Positions 43,109 to 51,299 of a stretch of 64,000 bases of DNA are shown in pieces. The DNA comes from Streptomyces collinus Tu 365 (GTDB taxonomy: Bacteria; Actinomycetota; Actinomycetes; Streptomycetales; Streptomycetaceae): contig NC_021985.1 in assembly GCF_000444875.1 (NCBI RefSeq), positions 6,716,170 to 6,780,169 of the forward strand, given 5' to 3'. Position numbers and translations under genes: made by a program. The notes under the pieces were generated by a model. It ran no database searches. It saw only the letters and a list, made by a program, of their open reading frames with translations, and was not told the DNA's origin. Each line of letters starts with the position of its first letter. Within the stretch, counting starts at the first letter, position 1.

Positions 43109-44317
43109 TCACTGCCGGTACCCGCCGAGGAACCGTCCGATCCGGCCGATCGCCGCCTCCAGGTCCTCCGCGTGCGGCAGCGTGAGGATGCGGAAGTGGT
43201 CGGGCTCGGGCCAGTTGAAGCCGGTGCCCTGGACCACCTGGATCTTCTCGCGCAGCAGCAGGTCGAGGACGAACCTCTCGTCGTCGTGGATCCTGTGCAC
43301 CTTCGGGTCCAGGCGCGGGAAGGCGTACAGCGCGCCCTTGGGCTTCACACAGGACACCCCGGGGATCTCGTTCAGCTTCTCCCAGGCGATGTCGCGCTGC
43401 TCGCGCAACCGCCCGCCCGGCGCGGTGAGTTCACGGATGGACTGGCGGCCGCCGAGCGCGGCCTGGATGGCGTACTGGGCGGGCGCGTTGGCGCACAGCC
43501 GCATGGAGGCCAGCATGGTCAGGCCCTCCAGGTAGTCCCTGGCGTGCTGCCGCGGACCGGTGACCACCAGCCAGCCGGAGCGGAAGCCCGCCACCCGGTA
43601 CGTCTTGGACAGGCCGCAGAAGGTGAGGACCACCAGGTCGGGGGCGAGGGCCGCGGCCGAGTGGTGGACGGCGTCGTCGTAGAGGATCTGGTCGTAGATC
43701 TCGTCGGCGAAGACCATCAGACCGTGCCGGCGGGCGAGGTCCAGGACGCCCTCGACGACCTCCTTCGGGTACACGGCTCCCGTGGGGTTGTTCGGGTTGA
43801 TCAGCACGAGGGCCTTGGTGCGGTCGGTGATCTTCGCCGCCATGTCGGCCAGGTCGGGGTTCCAGTCGGCCTGTTCGTCGCAGCGGTAGTGGACCGCCTT
43901 GCCGCCGGCGAGGGTCGTCACCGCCGTCCAGAGCGGGAAGTCCGGTGCGGGGATGAGGATCTCGTCGCCGTCCTCGACCAGCGCCGTCACCGCCATGGAG
44001 ACCAGCTCCGAGACGCCGTTGCCGAGGAACACGTCGTCGACGTCCACCTCGAGGCCCAGGTTCTGGTAGCGCTGGGCGACGGCGCGGCGGGCGGAGAGGA
44101 TGCCGCGCGAGTCGCTGTAGCCGTGCGCCCGGGGCAGCATCCGGATCATGTCCTGGAGGATCTCCTCCGGCGCCTCGAAGCCGAAGAGCGCGGGATTGCC
44201 GGTGTTCAGCCGGAGCACGCTGTGGCCCGCCGCCTCCAGCGCGTCGGCGTGCTCGATCACCGGGCCGCGGATCTCGTAACAGACCTCGCTGAGCTTGTTC
44301 GACTGCCGGAACTCCAT
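43109..44317 (-). CDS. Pyridoxal-phosphate aminotransferase (AlaA-like)
   Basis: The 402-residue class I aminotransferase has GYSDSRGILSARRAVAQRY, LINPNNPTGAVYPKE, FADEIYDQILYD and the cofactor lysine in CGLSKTYRVAGFRSGW (Lys238). The N-terminus MEFRQSNKLSEVCYEIRGPV is typical of the AlaA/YfbQ glutamate-pyruvate aminotransferases, which make alanine. It is divergent from an HxlR regulator, with two palindromes between them, so it is probably a regulated gene. Confidence 0.92.
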   Translation of the reverse strand: MEFRQSNKLSEVCYEIRGPVIEHADALEAAGHSVLRLNTGNPALFGFEAPEEILQDMIRMLPRAHGYSDSRGILSARRAVAQRYQNLGLEVDVDDVFLGNGVSELVSMAVTALVEDGDEILIPAPDFPLWTAVTTLAGGKAVHYRCDEQADWNPDLADMAAKITDRTKALVLINPNNPTGAVYPKEVVEGVLDLARRHGLMVFADEIYDQILYDDAVHHSAAALAPDLVVLTFCGLSKTYRVAGFRSGWLVVTGPRQHARDYLEGLTMLASMRLCANAPAQYAIQAALGGRQSIRELTAPGGRLREQRDIAWEKLNEIPGVSCVKPKGALYAFPRLDPKVHRIHDDERFVLDLLLREKIQVVQGTGFNWPEPDHFRILTLPHAEDLEAAIGRIGRFLGGYRQ

Positions 44318-44340
44318 GCGCCCCTCCGGGAACTCGTGTT

Positions 44341-44376
44341 GCTTGGTTTTACCAAGCAGGAGCTTGGAAAGTCCAA
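44341..44376. promoter_or_regulatory. Tandem palindromic operators between aminotransferase and HxlR genes
   Basis: GCTTGGTTTTACCAAGC (44341-44357) is a perfect 7+3+7 palindrome. TTGGAAAGTCCAA (44364-44376) is a related 5+3+5 palindrome. Their cores are 21 bp apart, so both face the same side of the helix. They lie in the 81-bp divergent gap and are the likely target of the HxlR protein. Confidence 0.7.
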
Positions 44377-44398
44377 CAACCCGTCTAGACTGCGCCGC

Positions 44399-45037
44399 AT
44401 GTCACCTCGCCGAAGCTACGACCAGTACTGCTCCGCGGCCCGCGCGCTCGACCTGGTCGGCGACCGCTGGACCCTGCTGATCGTCCGGGAACTGCTCGCC
44501 GGTCCCCGCCGCTACACGGACCTGCACGCGGACCTGCCCGGCGTGAGCACGGACGTACTCGCCTCCCGGCTCAAGGACATGGAGCGCGACGGGCTCGCCG
44601 GCCGGCGCAGGCTGCCCCCGCCGAGCGCCGCCTACGTGTACGAACTGACTGGTCGTGGCCGCGCGTTGCTGCCGGTGCTGCAGGCGCTGGGGGAGTGGGG
44701 GCAGCCCGAACTGGGAGAGCGGCGGCCCACCGACGCGGTGCGCGCCCACTGGTTCGCCCTGCCGCTGCTGCGCGCCCTGGAAGGCACGGCCGAGGGCGAA
44801 GGCGTGGTCGAAGTCCACCTGGACGAGGGAAAGTTCCACCTCCACGTCGGTGCCGGGGAGGGGCCGGTGTACGGCGACGGGCCCGCGCCCGGTCCGGCGG
44901 ACGCGTGCCTCGGCACCGACTCCGGGACGCTCGGGGCCGTCGGCCACGGGGCGCTGACGCTGGCGGACGCGGTGCGCGCCGGACGGATCGCGGTCACCGG
45001 CGACGGCACCCTCGCCAAGGCACTGCGGGAGGCGTGA
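44399..45037 (+). CDS. HxlR-family winged-helix regulator with C-terminal ligand domain
   Basis: ATG at 44399. The 212-residue product has an HxlR domain (RSYDQYCSAARALDLVGDRW, TLLIVRELLAGPRRYTDL, STDVLASRLKDMERDGL) in residues 1-100. Residues ~110-212 resemble a small SCP2-like domain (VEVHLDEGKFHLHVGAGEG, LTLADAVRAGRIAVTGDGTL), which could bind a hydrophobic ligand. Longer upstream frames are spurious. It is divergent from the aminotransferase and probably controls it and itself. Confidence 0.92.
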   Translation: MSPRRSYDQYCSAARALDLVGDRWTLLIVRELLAGPRRYTDLHADLPGVSTDVLASRLKDMERDGLAGRRRLPPPSAAYVYELTGRGRALLPVLQALGEWGQPELGERRPTDAVRAHWFALPLLRALEGTAEGEGVVEVHLDEGKFHLHVGAGEGPVYGDGPAPGPADACLGTDSGTLGAVGHGALTLADAVRAGRIAVTGDGTLAKALREA

Positions 45038-45046
45038 GGAACACGG

Positions 45047-45071
45047 AAGGCCCGCCTCGGGGGCGGGCCTT
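45047..45071. terminator. Bidirectional hairpin after HxlR
   Basis: AAGGCCCGCC (45047-45056) pairs perfectly with GGCGGGCCTT (45062-45071). A T-rich side on each strand suits termination of both convergent genes. Confidence 0.8.
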
Positions 45072-45093
45072 CACGGGCGGCGCGGGGAGAGGG

Positions 45094-45900
45094 TCAGGCG
45101 TTCGGGGGCACCCGGGACGGCCGCCCAGAGCCGCGCGTGAGCGCGTATCCGCCGATGCCCGCGAGTGCCGCGAGCACGCCACCGATGCCGGTCCACACCC
45201 AGCGGTCGGACCACCAGCCGGAGGACCAGCCGCCGTCGGGCTCGATGCTCGACAGCACGGCCGACCTGGCGCCGTCACCGTCCTTCCGGGCCGCGGACTT
45301 CACCGCGATCCCGGGGACGAGCGGCTCGGCCAGCGAGCCGTCCACGGCGGCGGCGCCGCCGATGTGCTTGGAGTCGGCGCGGACCTCGGCACTCACCGGC
45401 TGGCCGAGGTCGCCCGCGGCCAGGTCCACGACCGTCAGCCGGACGTAGTACGTGCCCGGCAGCGGGTCGTTCGCCCACGGCTCCGACCAGGCGCGCACCG
45501 TGCGCAGCACGCACGCCAGCTCGACCGAGGAGGTGCCCTGGGCGGCGGTGCGGGTGGCGGCGCCGTACTGGCAGGACTGGCGGCGCCGCAGACCGTCGTA
45601 CACGTCGATCTGCCAGGTCTGCGTCCCGTGCGAGGCGGGCAGCTTCACGGTCGCCGCGACGGTCGGGCGCTGCCCGGCGTCCGCGGGGAACGACCAGTAC
45701 AGGTAGTCGCCGGTGGACCCGGACGCGGTGGCCCGCTGCCCCTGGTCGATCTCGGTGGCCGTGCGGAAGGACGTGCCCGCCCGGGTGGGCGCCTTGCCGT
45801 CGTCCGAGGCGCCGGGCGACGGCGTGGAGTCGGCGGCCGCGGGACCCGCGGCCAGCCCGAGCGCCAGCAGGGCGGTGCTCAGCACACGTGTGATACGCAT
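45094..45900 (-). CDS. Secreted, membrane-anchored protein paired with a VWA protein
   Basis: ATG at 45900 overlaps the stop of the VWA gene (TGATG). The 268-residue product has a signal peptide (~1-25), an extracellular beta-rich region (DYLYWSFPADAGQRPTVAAT, QIDVYDGLRRRQSCQYG, GTYYVRLTVVDLA) and a C-terminal membrane segment (~235-258) followed by a short basic tail. It has the same layout as the C-terminal half of its partner, suggesting two type-I membrane proteins that form a surface pair. No known family recognised; function open. Confidence 0.75.
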   Translation of the reverse strand: MRITRVLSTALLALGLAAGPAAADSTPSPGASDDGKAPTRAGTSFRTATEIDQGQRATASGSTGDYLYWSFPADAGQRPTVAATVKLPASHGTQTWQIDVYDGLRRRQSCQYGAATRTAAQGTSSVELACVLRTVRAWSEPWANDPLPGTYYVRLTVVDLAAGDLGQPVSAEVRADSKHIGGAAAVDGSLAEPLVPGIAVKSAARKDGDGARSAVLSSIEPDGGWSSGWWSDRWVWTGIGGVLAALAGIGGYALTRGSGRPSRVPPNA

Positions 45901-47162
45901 CAGTTGGTCCTCCAGACCGCGACCCGCCAGCGGGACACCCAGCCCCACAGCAGACCCGCGACGAAACCGGCCAGCACCAGCGCGCCGAGCAGCCACCAGC
46001 CGCGGCCGAGGCCGAAGGAGGCGACGTCCCCCGCCTTCGACGGGCCGTCCACCACGTCGACCGTCAGCTCCAGCGGCAGACCGGGCGTGGTCTTGACGCC
46101 CGCGGCCGCCGAGAAGGAGTTGGTGACCTGGAGGCACACGGTCTCCGCGGAAGCGTTCTCGTCGTCGCTCTCGGGCCGCGGGTAGCGCAGGCCCGTGGAG
46201 ATGACGTCGGTACGGCCGTCGCCCGCCGCCTCACCGCGCACGATCTCGCGTCCGTGCAGCGTCACGGCCCGCAGCAGCACCCCGTAGTCCGGGTTCACCG
46301 CGCGGTCGTCGGCCACGCTCACCGAGGCGCGCACCTCCTGGCCCGGCTCGACGGCCACCTTGTACCAGCGCTGCTGCCCGAACTCCTCGCGGTCCGTGTA
46401 GAGACCGGACTTCAGGGACGGTGCCGAGGAGCACGCGCCCGCGCCCTCGGTCGCCACCGGCGTCACCACGGGGTCGGCCGCGCGGTCCACCAACTGGCCC
46501 ACGCGGTCGGTCAGTTGTTCCTTGTGCTGCACGGAGGTGTAGGTGCCGCCGGTCGCGTCCGCGATGCAGCTGAGCTGGTCACGGGTCTTGGCGTCGGGCA
46601 CCAGGCCCAGGGTGTCGATGGTCAGCCCGATGCCCTTGGCGGCTATCTCCCGGGCCACCTCGCACGGGTCGAGCGGCTGGCAGGTGTCCTCGCCGTCGCT
46701 GATCAGGACGATACGGCGGGCGCCGTCGCCGCCGTTCAGGTCGTCCGCCGCCTTCAGCAGCGCGGGACCGATCGGGGTCCAGCCGGTCGGCGACAGCGTG
46801 GCGACCGCGGTCTTCGCCTCCGTGCGGTCCAGCGTGCTGACCGGGTAGAGCTGCGCGGTGTCCTTGCAGCCCGTCTTGCGGTCGTTGCCGTGGTAGTTGG
46901 CGCCCAGGGTGCGGATGCCGAGCTGGACCTCCTCGGGCGTCGCGTCGAGCACCTCGTTGAACGCCTGCTTCGCGGCCGCCATCCGGGTGCCGCCGTCGAT
47001 GTCCCGGGTCCGCATGGAACCGCTGACGTCCAGCACGAGTTCGACCTTCGGGGCGGCCTGTTGCGTCTCGTCGGCCGCGGCCGGCCCGGGGAAGGCGAGC
47101 CCCGCCGTCAGGGCGGCGAGCAGGGCGCAGACGCCCGCCGCCAGCCGTTGTCTTCTGATCAT
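45900..47162 (-). CDS. Membrane-anchored von Willebrand factor A domain protein
   Basis: The 420-residue product has a signal peptide (~1-30), a VWA domain with the metal-binding motif DVSGSM (Asp45, Ser47, Ser49), TGWTPIGPALL and ISDGEDTC, then a beta-rich extracellular domain and a C-terminal membrane segment (~390-412) with a short Arg-rich tail. VWA domains bind partner proteins through the metal site; here outside the cell. Its stop overlaps the start of the downstream partner. The pair sits just downstream of an iucA/iucC-type gene on the same strand (9-bp gap). Confidence 0.9.
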   Translation of the reverse strand: MIRRQRLAAGVCALLAALTAGLAFPGPAAADETQQAAPKVELVLDVSGSMRTRDIDGGTRMAAAKQAFNEVLDATPEEVQLGIRTLGANYHGNDRKTGCKDTAQLYPVSTLDRTEAKTAVATLSPTGWTPIGPALLKAADDLNGGDGARRIVLISDGEDTCQPLDPCEVAREIAAKGIGLTIDTLGLVPDAKTRDQLSCIADATGGTYTSVQHKEQLTDRVGQLVDRAADPVVTPVATEGAGACSSAPSLKSGLYTDREEFGQQRWYKVAVEPGQEVRASVSVADDRAVNPDYGVLLRAVTLHGREIVRGEAAGDGRTDVISTGLRYPRPESDDENASAETVCLQVTNSFSAAAGVKTTPGLPLELTVDVVDGPSKAGDVASFGLGRGWWLLGALVLAGFVAGLLWGWVSRWRVAVWRTN

Positions 47163-47171
47163 CGGCGGATC

Positions 47172-48743
47172 TTATTGATCTCGGGTGCCGGGCTCCAAAA
47201 CGAGCGGGTTCGGCAGTGCCGTCCACAGGTCGCCGGGGGTCTCGGGGGAGAGCCGCATCAGCGTCAACGCCTTGGCGGGCACGGGACCTTCGCGCAGCGC
47301 GGCCAGGTCCGGGGTGCGCGGCAGGCCGGGCAGGGCCGCCGCCAGCGCCGCGCCGAGCGCCGGTCCCGAGCCCGCCGCACCGGCCAGCGCCCCCGCCACC
47401 AGGGACCCGAACAGCTTGCGGCGCAGGGCCGTTTCGTCGTCCGTGACCAGCCGGCCGGTCAGCGGCGGCGGGGTGATGCCGTGGCGCCGCAGCCGGGCGG
47501 GGCTGATCCGGATGTCGGCGAGATCGCGGTAGACCAGACGCAGCGGGGTGCCGTCGGCCGAGAGCACGACCAGCAGGTTCTGCCCGTGGGCCTCCAGGGC
47601 GACGCCGAGGTCCAGCAGCCGCAGCCCGACCGTGAGGGCGAGCCGGGTGAGGCGGGCCAGCCGGGCGGGGGAGTCCCCGAGGCCGCTGACGGGCAGCGCG
47701 GCCACCGGCAGCACCCGCTCGCCGGGTCCCGCGTACACCCGCGGCGACTCCCGCAACAGGGCGGCGAGATCGGGCGAGTGGGCGGTGGCCGCGCCCAGGG
47801 TGCGGGTGATGTGCAGCAGCCCGTCCGTGCGCGCGACCAGGTCCGAGGCGAGGGCGGTGAGCGCCGCCGACGCCTCCACGGAGTACGCGGAGATGTCCCG
47901 CACCGAGGAGGTCAGCCGCGCGCTGAGCGCCGTCTTCACGTGCGGGCCGTCGTCGTCCAGGGCGAGCGTGCGCAGCGACATCAGGGGGTGCGCGGGCCGC
48001 CAGGGGACGCACGTCCGCTCGAGCACGTGCGCGGCCTGCCAGGGGTGCACCGGCAGCAACAGGTCCCCGCCGGAGCGCAGTTCGTCCGGCCAGTCCCCGG
48101 AGACCAGGCACTCGGCGGCCGGCACCGCGAGGGTGCCCAGCTCCACCACGGGCCGGTGCTCGGGCGCGTACGCCAGCTGGTCCGCCACCGAGAAGCCGGG
48201 GCGGGAACGGCAGTTCGGGTGGAAGGGGTGCCCGTCCACCACCCGCTGCTCCCACTCCCAGTCCCGGCTCCCGTCGTCGGCCCGGGCGTCGCCCGCCGGC
48301 CACTCGTCCGGGTGGTCCGCGTCGGCCCGGGACAGCGCCAGGGAGGCCACGCTGTCCCCCAGTTCGGCCGCGAACGCGGCAGCGTGCGGCACGGCGAGCG
48401 CGGTCATCAGCCGGGCCGGGTCGTCGTGGCGGTCGCGGTCGAGCCGTACGGCGGTGACCCGGTCCCCGGTGGCGTACGGGTCGGCGAGCGGGCCGTGCAG
48501 CGTCCGGCCGTCGGCCAGCCGCAGCGCCAGGGCGTGCGCGCCGCGGACCCGGCCGGTGATCCACGGCAGCGGCTCGTGCGCGAAAGCCCGCCACAGCCGG
48601 GTCAGGACCGCCGCGCGGGCGCCCGGCAGCCCGGCCGTGTACCGGGGCAGCAGGCCGGGCCGTACGGCGGCCAGCTCCTCGGCGATCCGGGCCTCGGCGG
48701 TGGGGTACTGGTACACGGTCGGCTCCTCGGATACACGCGGCAC
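47172..48743 (-). CDS. IucA/IucC-family siderophore synthetase (first of a divergent pair)
   Basis: The 523-residue product shows the NIS synthetase features GHPFHPNCRSRPGFS, LLPVHPWQ, KTALSARLTSSVRDIS, LEAHGQNLLVVL and VYRDLADIRI. Such enzymes condense a carboxylate (often citrate or succinate derivatives) with an amine or hydroxylamine using ATP, without a ribosome or NRPS. The KTxxSxxLTSxxR and EAHxQN motifs supply nucleotide and substrate binding. It is divergent from a second such gene, and together they could perform two successive amide-forming steps. No amine monooxygenase, decarboxylase or transporter gene accompanies them. Confidence 0.92.
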   Translation of the reverse strand: MPRVSEEPTVYQYPTAEARIAEELAAVRPGLLPRYTAGLPGARAAVLTRLWRAFAHEPLPWITGRVRGAHALALRLADGRTLHGPLADPYATGDRVTAVRLDRDRHDDPARLMTALAVPHAAAFAAELGDSVASLALSRADADHPDEWPAGDARADDGSRDWEWEQRVVDGHPFHPNCRSRPGFSVADQLAYAPEHRPVVELGTLAVPAAECLVSGDWPDELRSGGDLLLPVHPWQAAHVLERTCVPWRPAHPLMSLRTLALDDDGPHVKTALSARLTSSVRDISAYSVEASAALTALASDLVARTDGLLHITRTLGAATAHSPDLAALLRESPRVYAGPGERVLPVAALPVSGLGDSPARLARLTRLALTVGLRLLDLGVALEAHGQNLLVVLSADGTPLRLVYRDLADIRISPARLRRHGITPPPLTGRLVTDDETALRRKLFGSLVAGALAGAAGSGPALGAALAAALPGLPRTPDLAALREGPVPAKALTLMRLSPETPGDLWTALPNPLVLEPGTRDQ

Positions 48744-48758
48744 GGGGCACGATGGTCT

Positions 48759-48786
48759 GGGACGACAGACACAGGGACGACAGACA
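48759..48786. repeat. Direct repeat in the NIS divergent promoter region
   Basis: GGGACGACAGACA occurs at 48759-48771 and again at 48774-48786 (15-bp period) between the two divergent synthetase genes. It may be part of a regulatory site. No classical iron-box (19-bp DmdR-type) palindrome is visible in the gap. Confidence 0.5.
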
Positions 48787-48820
48787 TACTGATCGCCTTC
48801 GGGCCCCCGACGAAGAACGA

Positions 48821-50329
48821 ATGGATCGCGTGGACCTCAAGCCTCCCGCCGACGCCGTCGGACGGCGTGCCGACGCGTATGCGGCCGCCCCCCTGCTCAA
48901 CTGCCTGCTGCGGGAGATCGCCGAACCGCTCCCGGAGCCCGGGCCCGGGGCGCGGCCGGTCTACCGGCTGCCCGGCACCGGCCGCCTGCTGCGGGTGCGC
49001 CCCGGCCGCCGGCCCGCCGAGCCGGAGGTGTCCGACGCCGGCACCTGGCACCGGCTCGGCCACTCCGAGCTGGTCAAACTGGTCGCCGAGGAACTGCGCC
49101 GGCTCACCGGGTCGGCGGGCGGCGACGTGCCCGCCGAGATGATCGACAGCCGGGACACCGTCGCCGCCCTGCTCGCCGCCCGCGCCCGGGCGGCCGAGCC
49201 CCGCGACCCGTACCTGCGCTCCGAGCAGTCCCTGATCACCGGCCACCCGCACCACCCGGCGCCCAAGGCGCGCGGCGGCGGCCCGGCCGCGGCCTGGCTG
49301 CCGTACGCGCCCGAGGCCCACGCGCACTTCCCGCTGACGCTGCTCGGCGTCCGCGAGGACCAGGTGGCCGAGGAGGGCGACACCAGCGCCCTGGACGCCC
49401 TGGGCGCGTCCCCGCCCGGCTACCGGCTGCTGCCCGCCCACCCCTGGCAGCTCGGCCTCCTCGGCCGCGCGCTCGATCCGTACCTCGCCGACGGCCGGCT
49501 CGTCCGGCTCGGCACCACCGGCTTCGACACCTGGCCGACGGCGGCCGTCCGCACGGTGTACGAGCCGCGGCGCGACCTCTTCCTGAAGTTCAGCCTCGAC
49601 GTGCGCATCACCAACGACGTCCGCCGGCTGTGGCGCCACGACCTGCTGAGACTGCGCCGCACCGACACGGCCGCCCGCGCGGCGTTCGCCGCCCTCGGCC
49701 CGCCGGCGGCCTGGCTGGCCGACCGCGGCTACCGCACCGCCGCCTTCGCCTTCGAGGAACTGGCCGTACTCGTCCGCGACGGGCTGCGCGGCCACCTCCT
49801 GCCGGGCACCGACGCGCTGCTGGCGGCCGGCCTCGCGGAGGGCTTCGAGGGCAGCCCCCTGGCCGCCACGGCCACGCCCGGGACCTGGTGGGAGGCGTAC
49901 CTGCGGCAGGTCGTCCCGCCCGCCCTGAAGGCGTTCGACGAGCACGGGGTCGTGCTGGAGGCGCACCTGCAGAACACCCTGGTCGCCGTCGACGCGGCCG
50001 GCACTCCCGTGCAGGCGCTGTTCCGGGACGCCGAGGGCGCCAAACTGCTCGCGGACGTCTCCCGCGAGGCGGGCTGGGAGCGGCTGGTGTACTGCCTGGT
50101 CGTCAACCACCTCGGCGAGATCGCCGGCGCCCTCGCCGAGGACCACCCGGGGTTCGACCCCTGGCCCGCCGCCCGCCGGGAACTCGCCCGGCACGCCCTG
50201 CCCGAGATCCACGCCCTGCTCACCTCGCCCACCCTGCCCGGCAAGACCAACCTGCTGCTGCGCTGGACCGGGGCGGACGGCGCCGCCGCCCGCTACCGCC
50301 CGCTGCCGAACCCGCTGGCCGGCGCCTGA
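48821..50329 (+). CDS. IucA/IucC-family siderophore synthetase (second of the pair)
   Basis: ATG at 48821 is chosen; the frame is open from 48752 but those codons cover the promoter repeat. The 502-residue product has SLITGHPHHPAPKARGG, LLPAHPWQLGLL, DLFLKFSLDVRITNDVRRL, EAHLQNTLVAVDAAG and ALFRDAEGAKL. The GHPxHP, HPWQ, KxSLxxxITxxxR and EAHxQN motifs are the same as in its divergent partner, but the sequences are clearly diverged. This points to a different substrate specificity. The product is presumably a small carboxylate-type molecule, perhaps a siderophore. Confidence 0.92.
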   Translation: MDRVDLKPPADAVGRRADAYAAAPLLNCLLREIAEPLPEPGPGARPVYRLPGTGRLLRVRPGRRPAEPEVSDAGTWHRLGHSELVKLVAEELRRLTGSAGGDVPAEMIDSRDTVAALLAARARAAEPRDPYLRSEQSLITGHPHHPAPKARGGGPAAAWLPYAPEAHAHFPLTLLGVREDQVAEEGDTSALDALGASPPGYRLLPAHPWQLGLLGRALDPYLADGRLVRLGTTGFDTWPTAAVRTVYEPRRDLFLKFSLDVRITNDVRRLWRHDLLRLRRTDTAARAAFAALGPPAAWLADRGYRTAAFAFEELAVLVRDGLRGHLLPGTDALLAAGLAEGFEGSPLAATATPGTWWEAYLRQVVPPALKAFDEHGVVLEAHLQNTLVAVDAAGTPVQALFRDAEGAKLLADVSREAGWERLVYCLVVNHLGEIAGALAEDHPGFDPWPAARRELARHALPEIHALLTSPTLPGKTNLLLRWTGADGAAARYRPLPNPLAGA

Positions 50330-50374
50330 CCGGCCCGGCCGCGGGACGGCGGCCCGCCCGGCGGCCGTGCGGCC

Positions 50375-50806
50375 CTACTCCTTGGGAGGCTTGACGGCGA
50401 CGTCGAGGTAGAAGGCGTCGATGCTGCGCACGGCCGCCTCGAACTCCTCCAGGTTGACCGGCTTGGTGACGTAGGCGTTGGCGTGGTGCTGGTAGGCGCC
50501 CGTGACGTCGTCGGGGGCGGCGGAGGTGGTCAGCACGACGACCGGGATGGTGCGCAGCGCGGCGTCCTCCTTGACCACGGCCAGGAACTCACGCCCGTTC
50601 ATGCGCGGCATGTTCAGGTCGAGCACGATGAGGTCGGGACGCGCGTTGCCCGGGTCGCGCAGGTACTCCAGCGCCTCGACGCCGTCGGAGACCTGGGTGA
50701 GGTTACGGGCACCGCGCTCGGTCAGGGCGTCCTGGATGAGCATCGCGTCGGCGACGTCGTCCTCGACCAGGAGCACGTCATAGGGGCGGGTGGTGGCGGC
50801 AGCCAT
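50375..50806 (-). CDS. Single-domain response regulator (Rcp1-like)
   Basis: The 143-residue receiver domain has VLLVEDDVADAML, the phospho-acceptor in LIVLDLNMPRMNG (Asp63), the switch Thr in VVLTTSAAPDDV and the lysine in YVTKPVNLEEF. There is no output domain. It resembles Rcp1-type receivers that take phosphate from phytochrome-like kinases. It lies 3 bp after the helix-turn-helix gene on the same strand and near a histidine kinase of the matching type. Confidence 0.95.
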   Translation of the reverse strand: MAAATTRPYDVLLVEDDVADAMLIQDALTERGARNLTQVSDGVEALEYLRDPGNARPDLIVLDLNMPRMNGREFLAVVKEDAALRTIPVVVLTTSAAPDDVTGAYQHHANAYVTKPVNLEEFEAAVRSIDAFYLDVAVKPPKE

Positions 50807-50809
50807 GAT

Positions 50810-51178
50810 TCAGGTGCTCCGGGATGGGGGGCGGTGGGTCGGTTGGTGTGCGCCGTTGCCGATCAGACCGGGCCAGCGGCGCCTTGCTCCCTGCCGGCTC
50901 ATGCCGACTGCCTGGCCGATCTCGGGGTATCCGGCTCCGTACTCGGCGGCGGACCGGGCGGCCTGCTCCTCCAGGTGCCGGACGGCCCGTCTGACGTCGG
51001 TGAGGACCCGCAGGCGCAGCAGGGCGTATCCGCGGGACTCGGGGGATCTGTCGGCGGGCTCGGCCGGCGGGCGGGTGATCTCCGGCGCCAGGCGCCGGGC
51101 GACCTCGTCCACCAGACGGTCCACCAGCACGGCCGTATCCTCGCTCATCGGGCGGGGAGTGGGAGACGGACCTGGCAT
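50810..51178 (-). CDS. Small helix-turn-helix protein, possibly translated leaderless
   Basis: Of the long frame, only the part from ATG at 51178 (122 residues) looks coding. It contains DTAVLVDRLVDEVARRLAPE, the helical RVLTDVRRAVRHLEEQAARS and a C-terminal turn YPEIGQAVGMSRQGARRRWP like a sigma-factor-region-4/LuxR-type DNA-binding element. No ribosome site precedes the ATG, and a -10 box (TACAGT) ends 7 bases before it, so the mRNA probably begins at the ATG itself. It is co-transcribed with the response regulator. Confidence 0.7.
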   Translation of the reverse strand: MPGPSPTPRPMSEDTAVLVDRLVDEVARRLAPEITRPPAEPADRSPESRGYALLRLRVLTDVRRAVRHLEEQAARSAAEYGAGYPEIGQAVGMSRQGARRRWPGLIGNGAHQPTHRPPSRST

Positions 51179-51185
51179 GGGCGTC

Positions 51186-51215
51186 ACTGTACTGCCCGAC
51201 CACGAATGTGGACAA
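51186..51215 (-). promoter_or_regulatory. Promoter of the HTH-response regulator pair
   Basis: On the minus strand TTGTCC (plus 51210-51215), 18-bp spacer, TACAGT (plus 51186-51191). The predicted start falls on the A of the ATG at 51178, and the -35 box overlaps the palindrome 51211-51226. Confidence 0.5.
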
Positions 51216-51226
51216 CACGTGTTGTC
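51211..51226. promoter_or_regulatory. Perfect 16-bp palindrome GACAACACGTGTTGTC
   Basis: A fully symmetric 8+8 site in the gap between the divergent HTH gene and the histidine kinase. It overlaps the -35 box of the HTH promoter, so it is a likely operator, perhaps for the HTH protein itself. Confidence 0.7.
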
Positions 51227-51299
51227 GGGATGCGGGTACAGTGTGCTTGCCGTATGACAAGCAAGCAGGACGGCCGGCCGAGGGAGAGGCTCCACCACG

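Noticed and set aside
48744..48820. An iron-box operator between the siderophore synthetase genes
   Set aside because: No 19-bp iron-box-like palindrome is present; only a 13-base direct repeat is seen.
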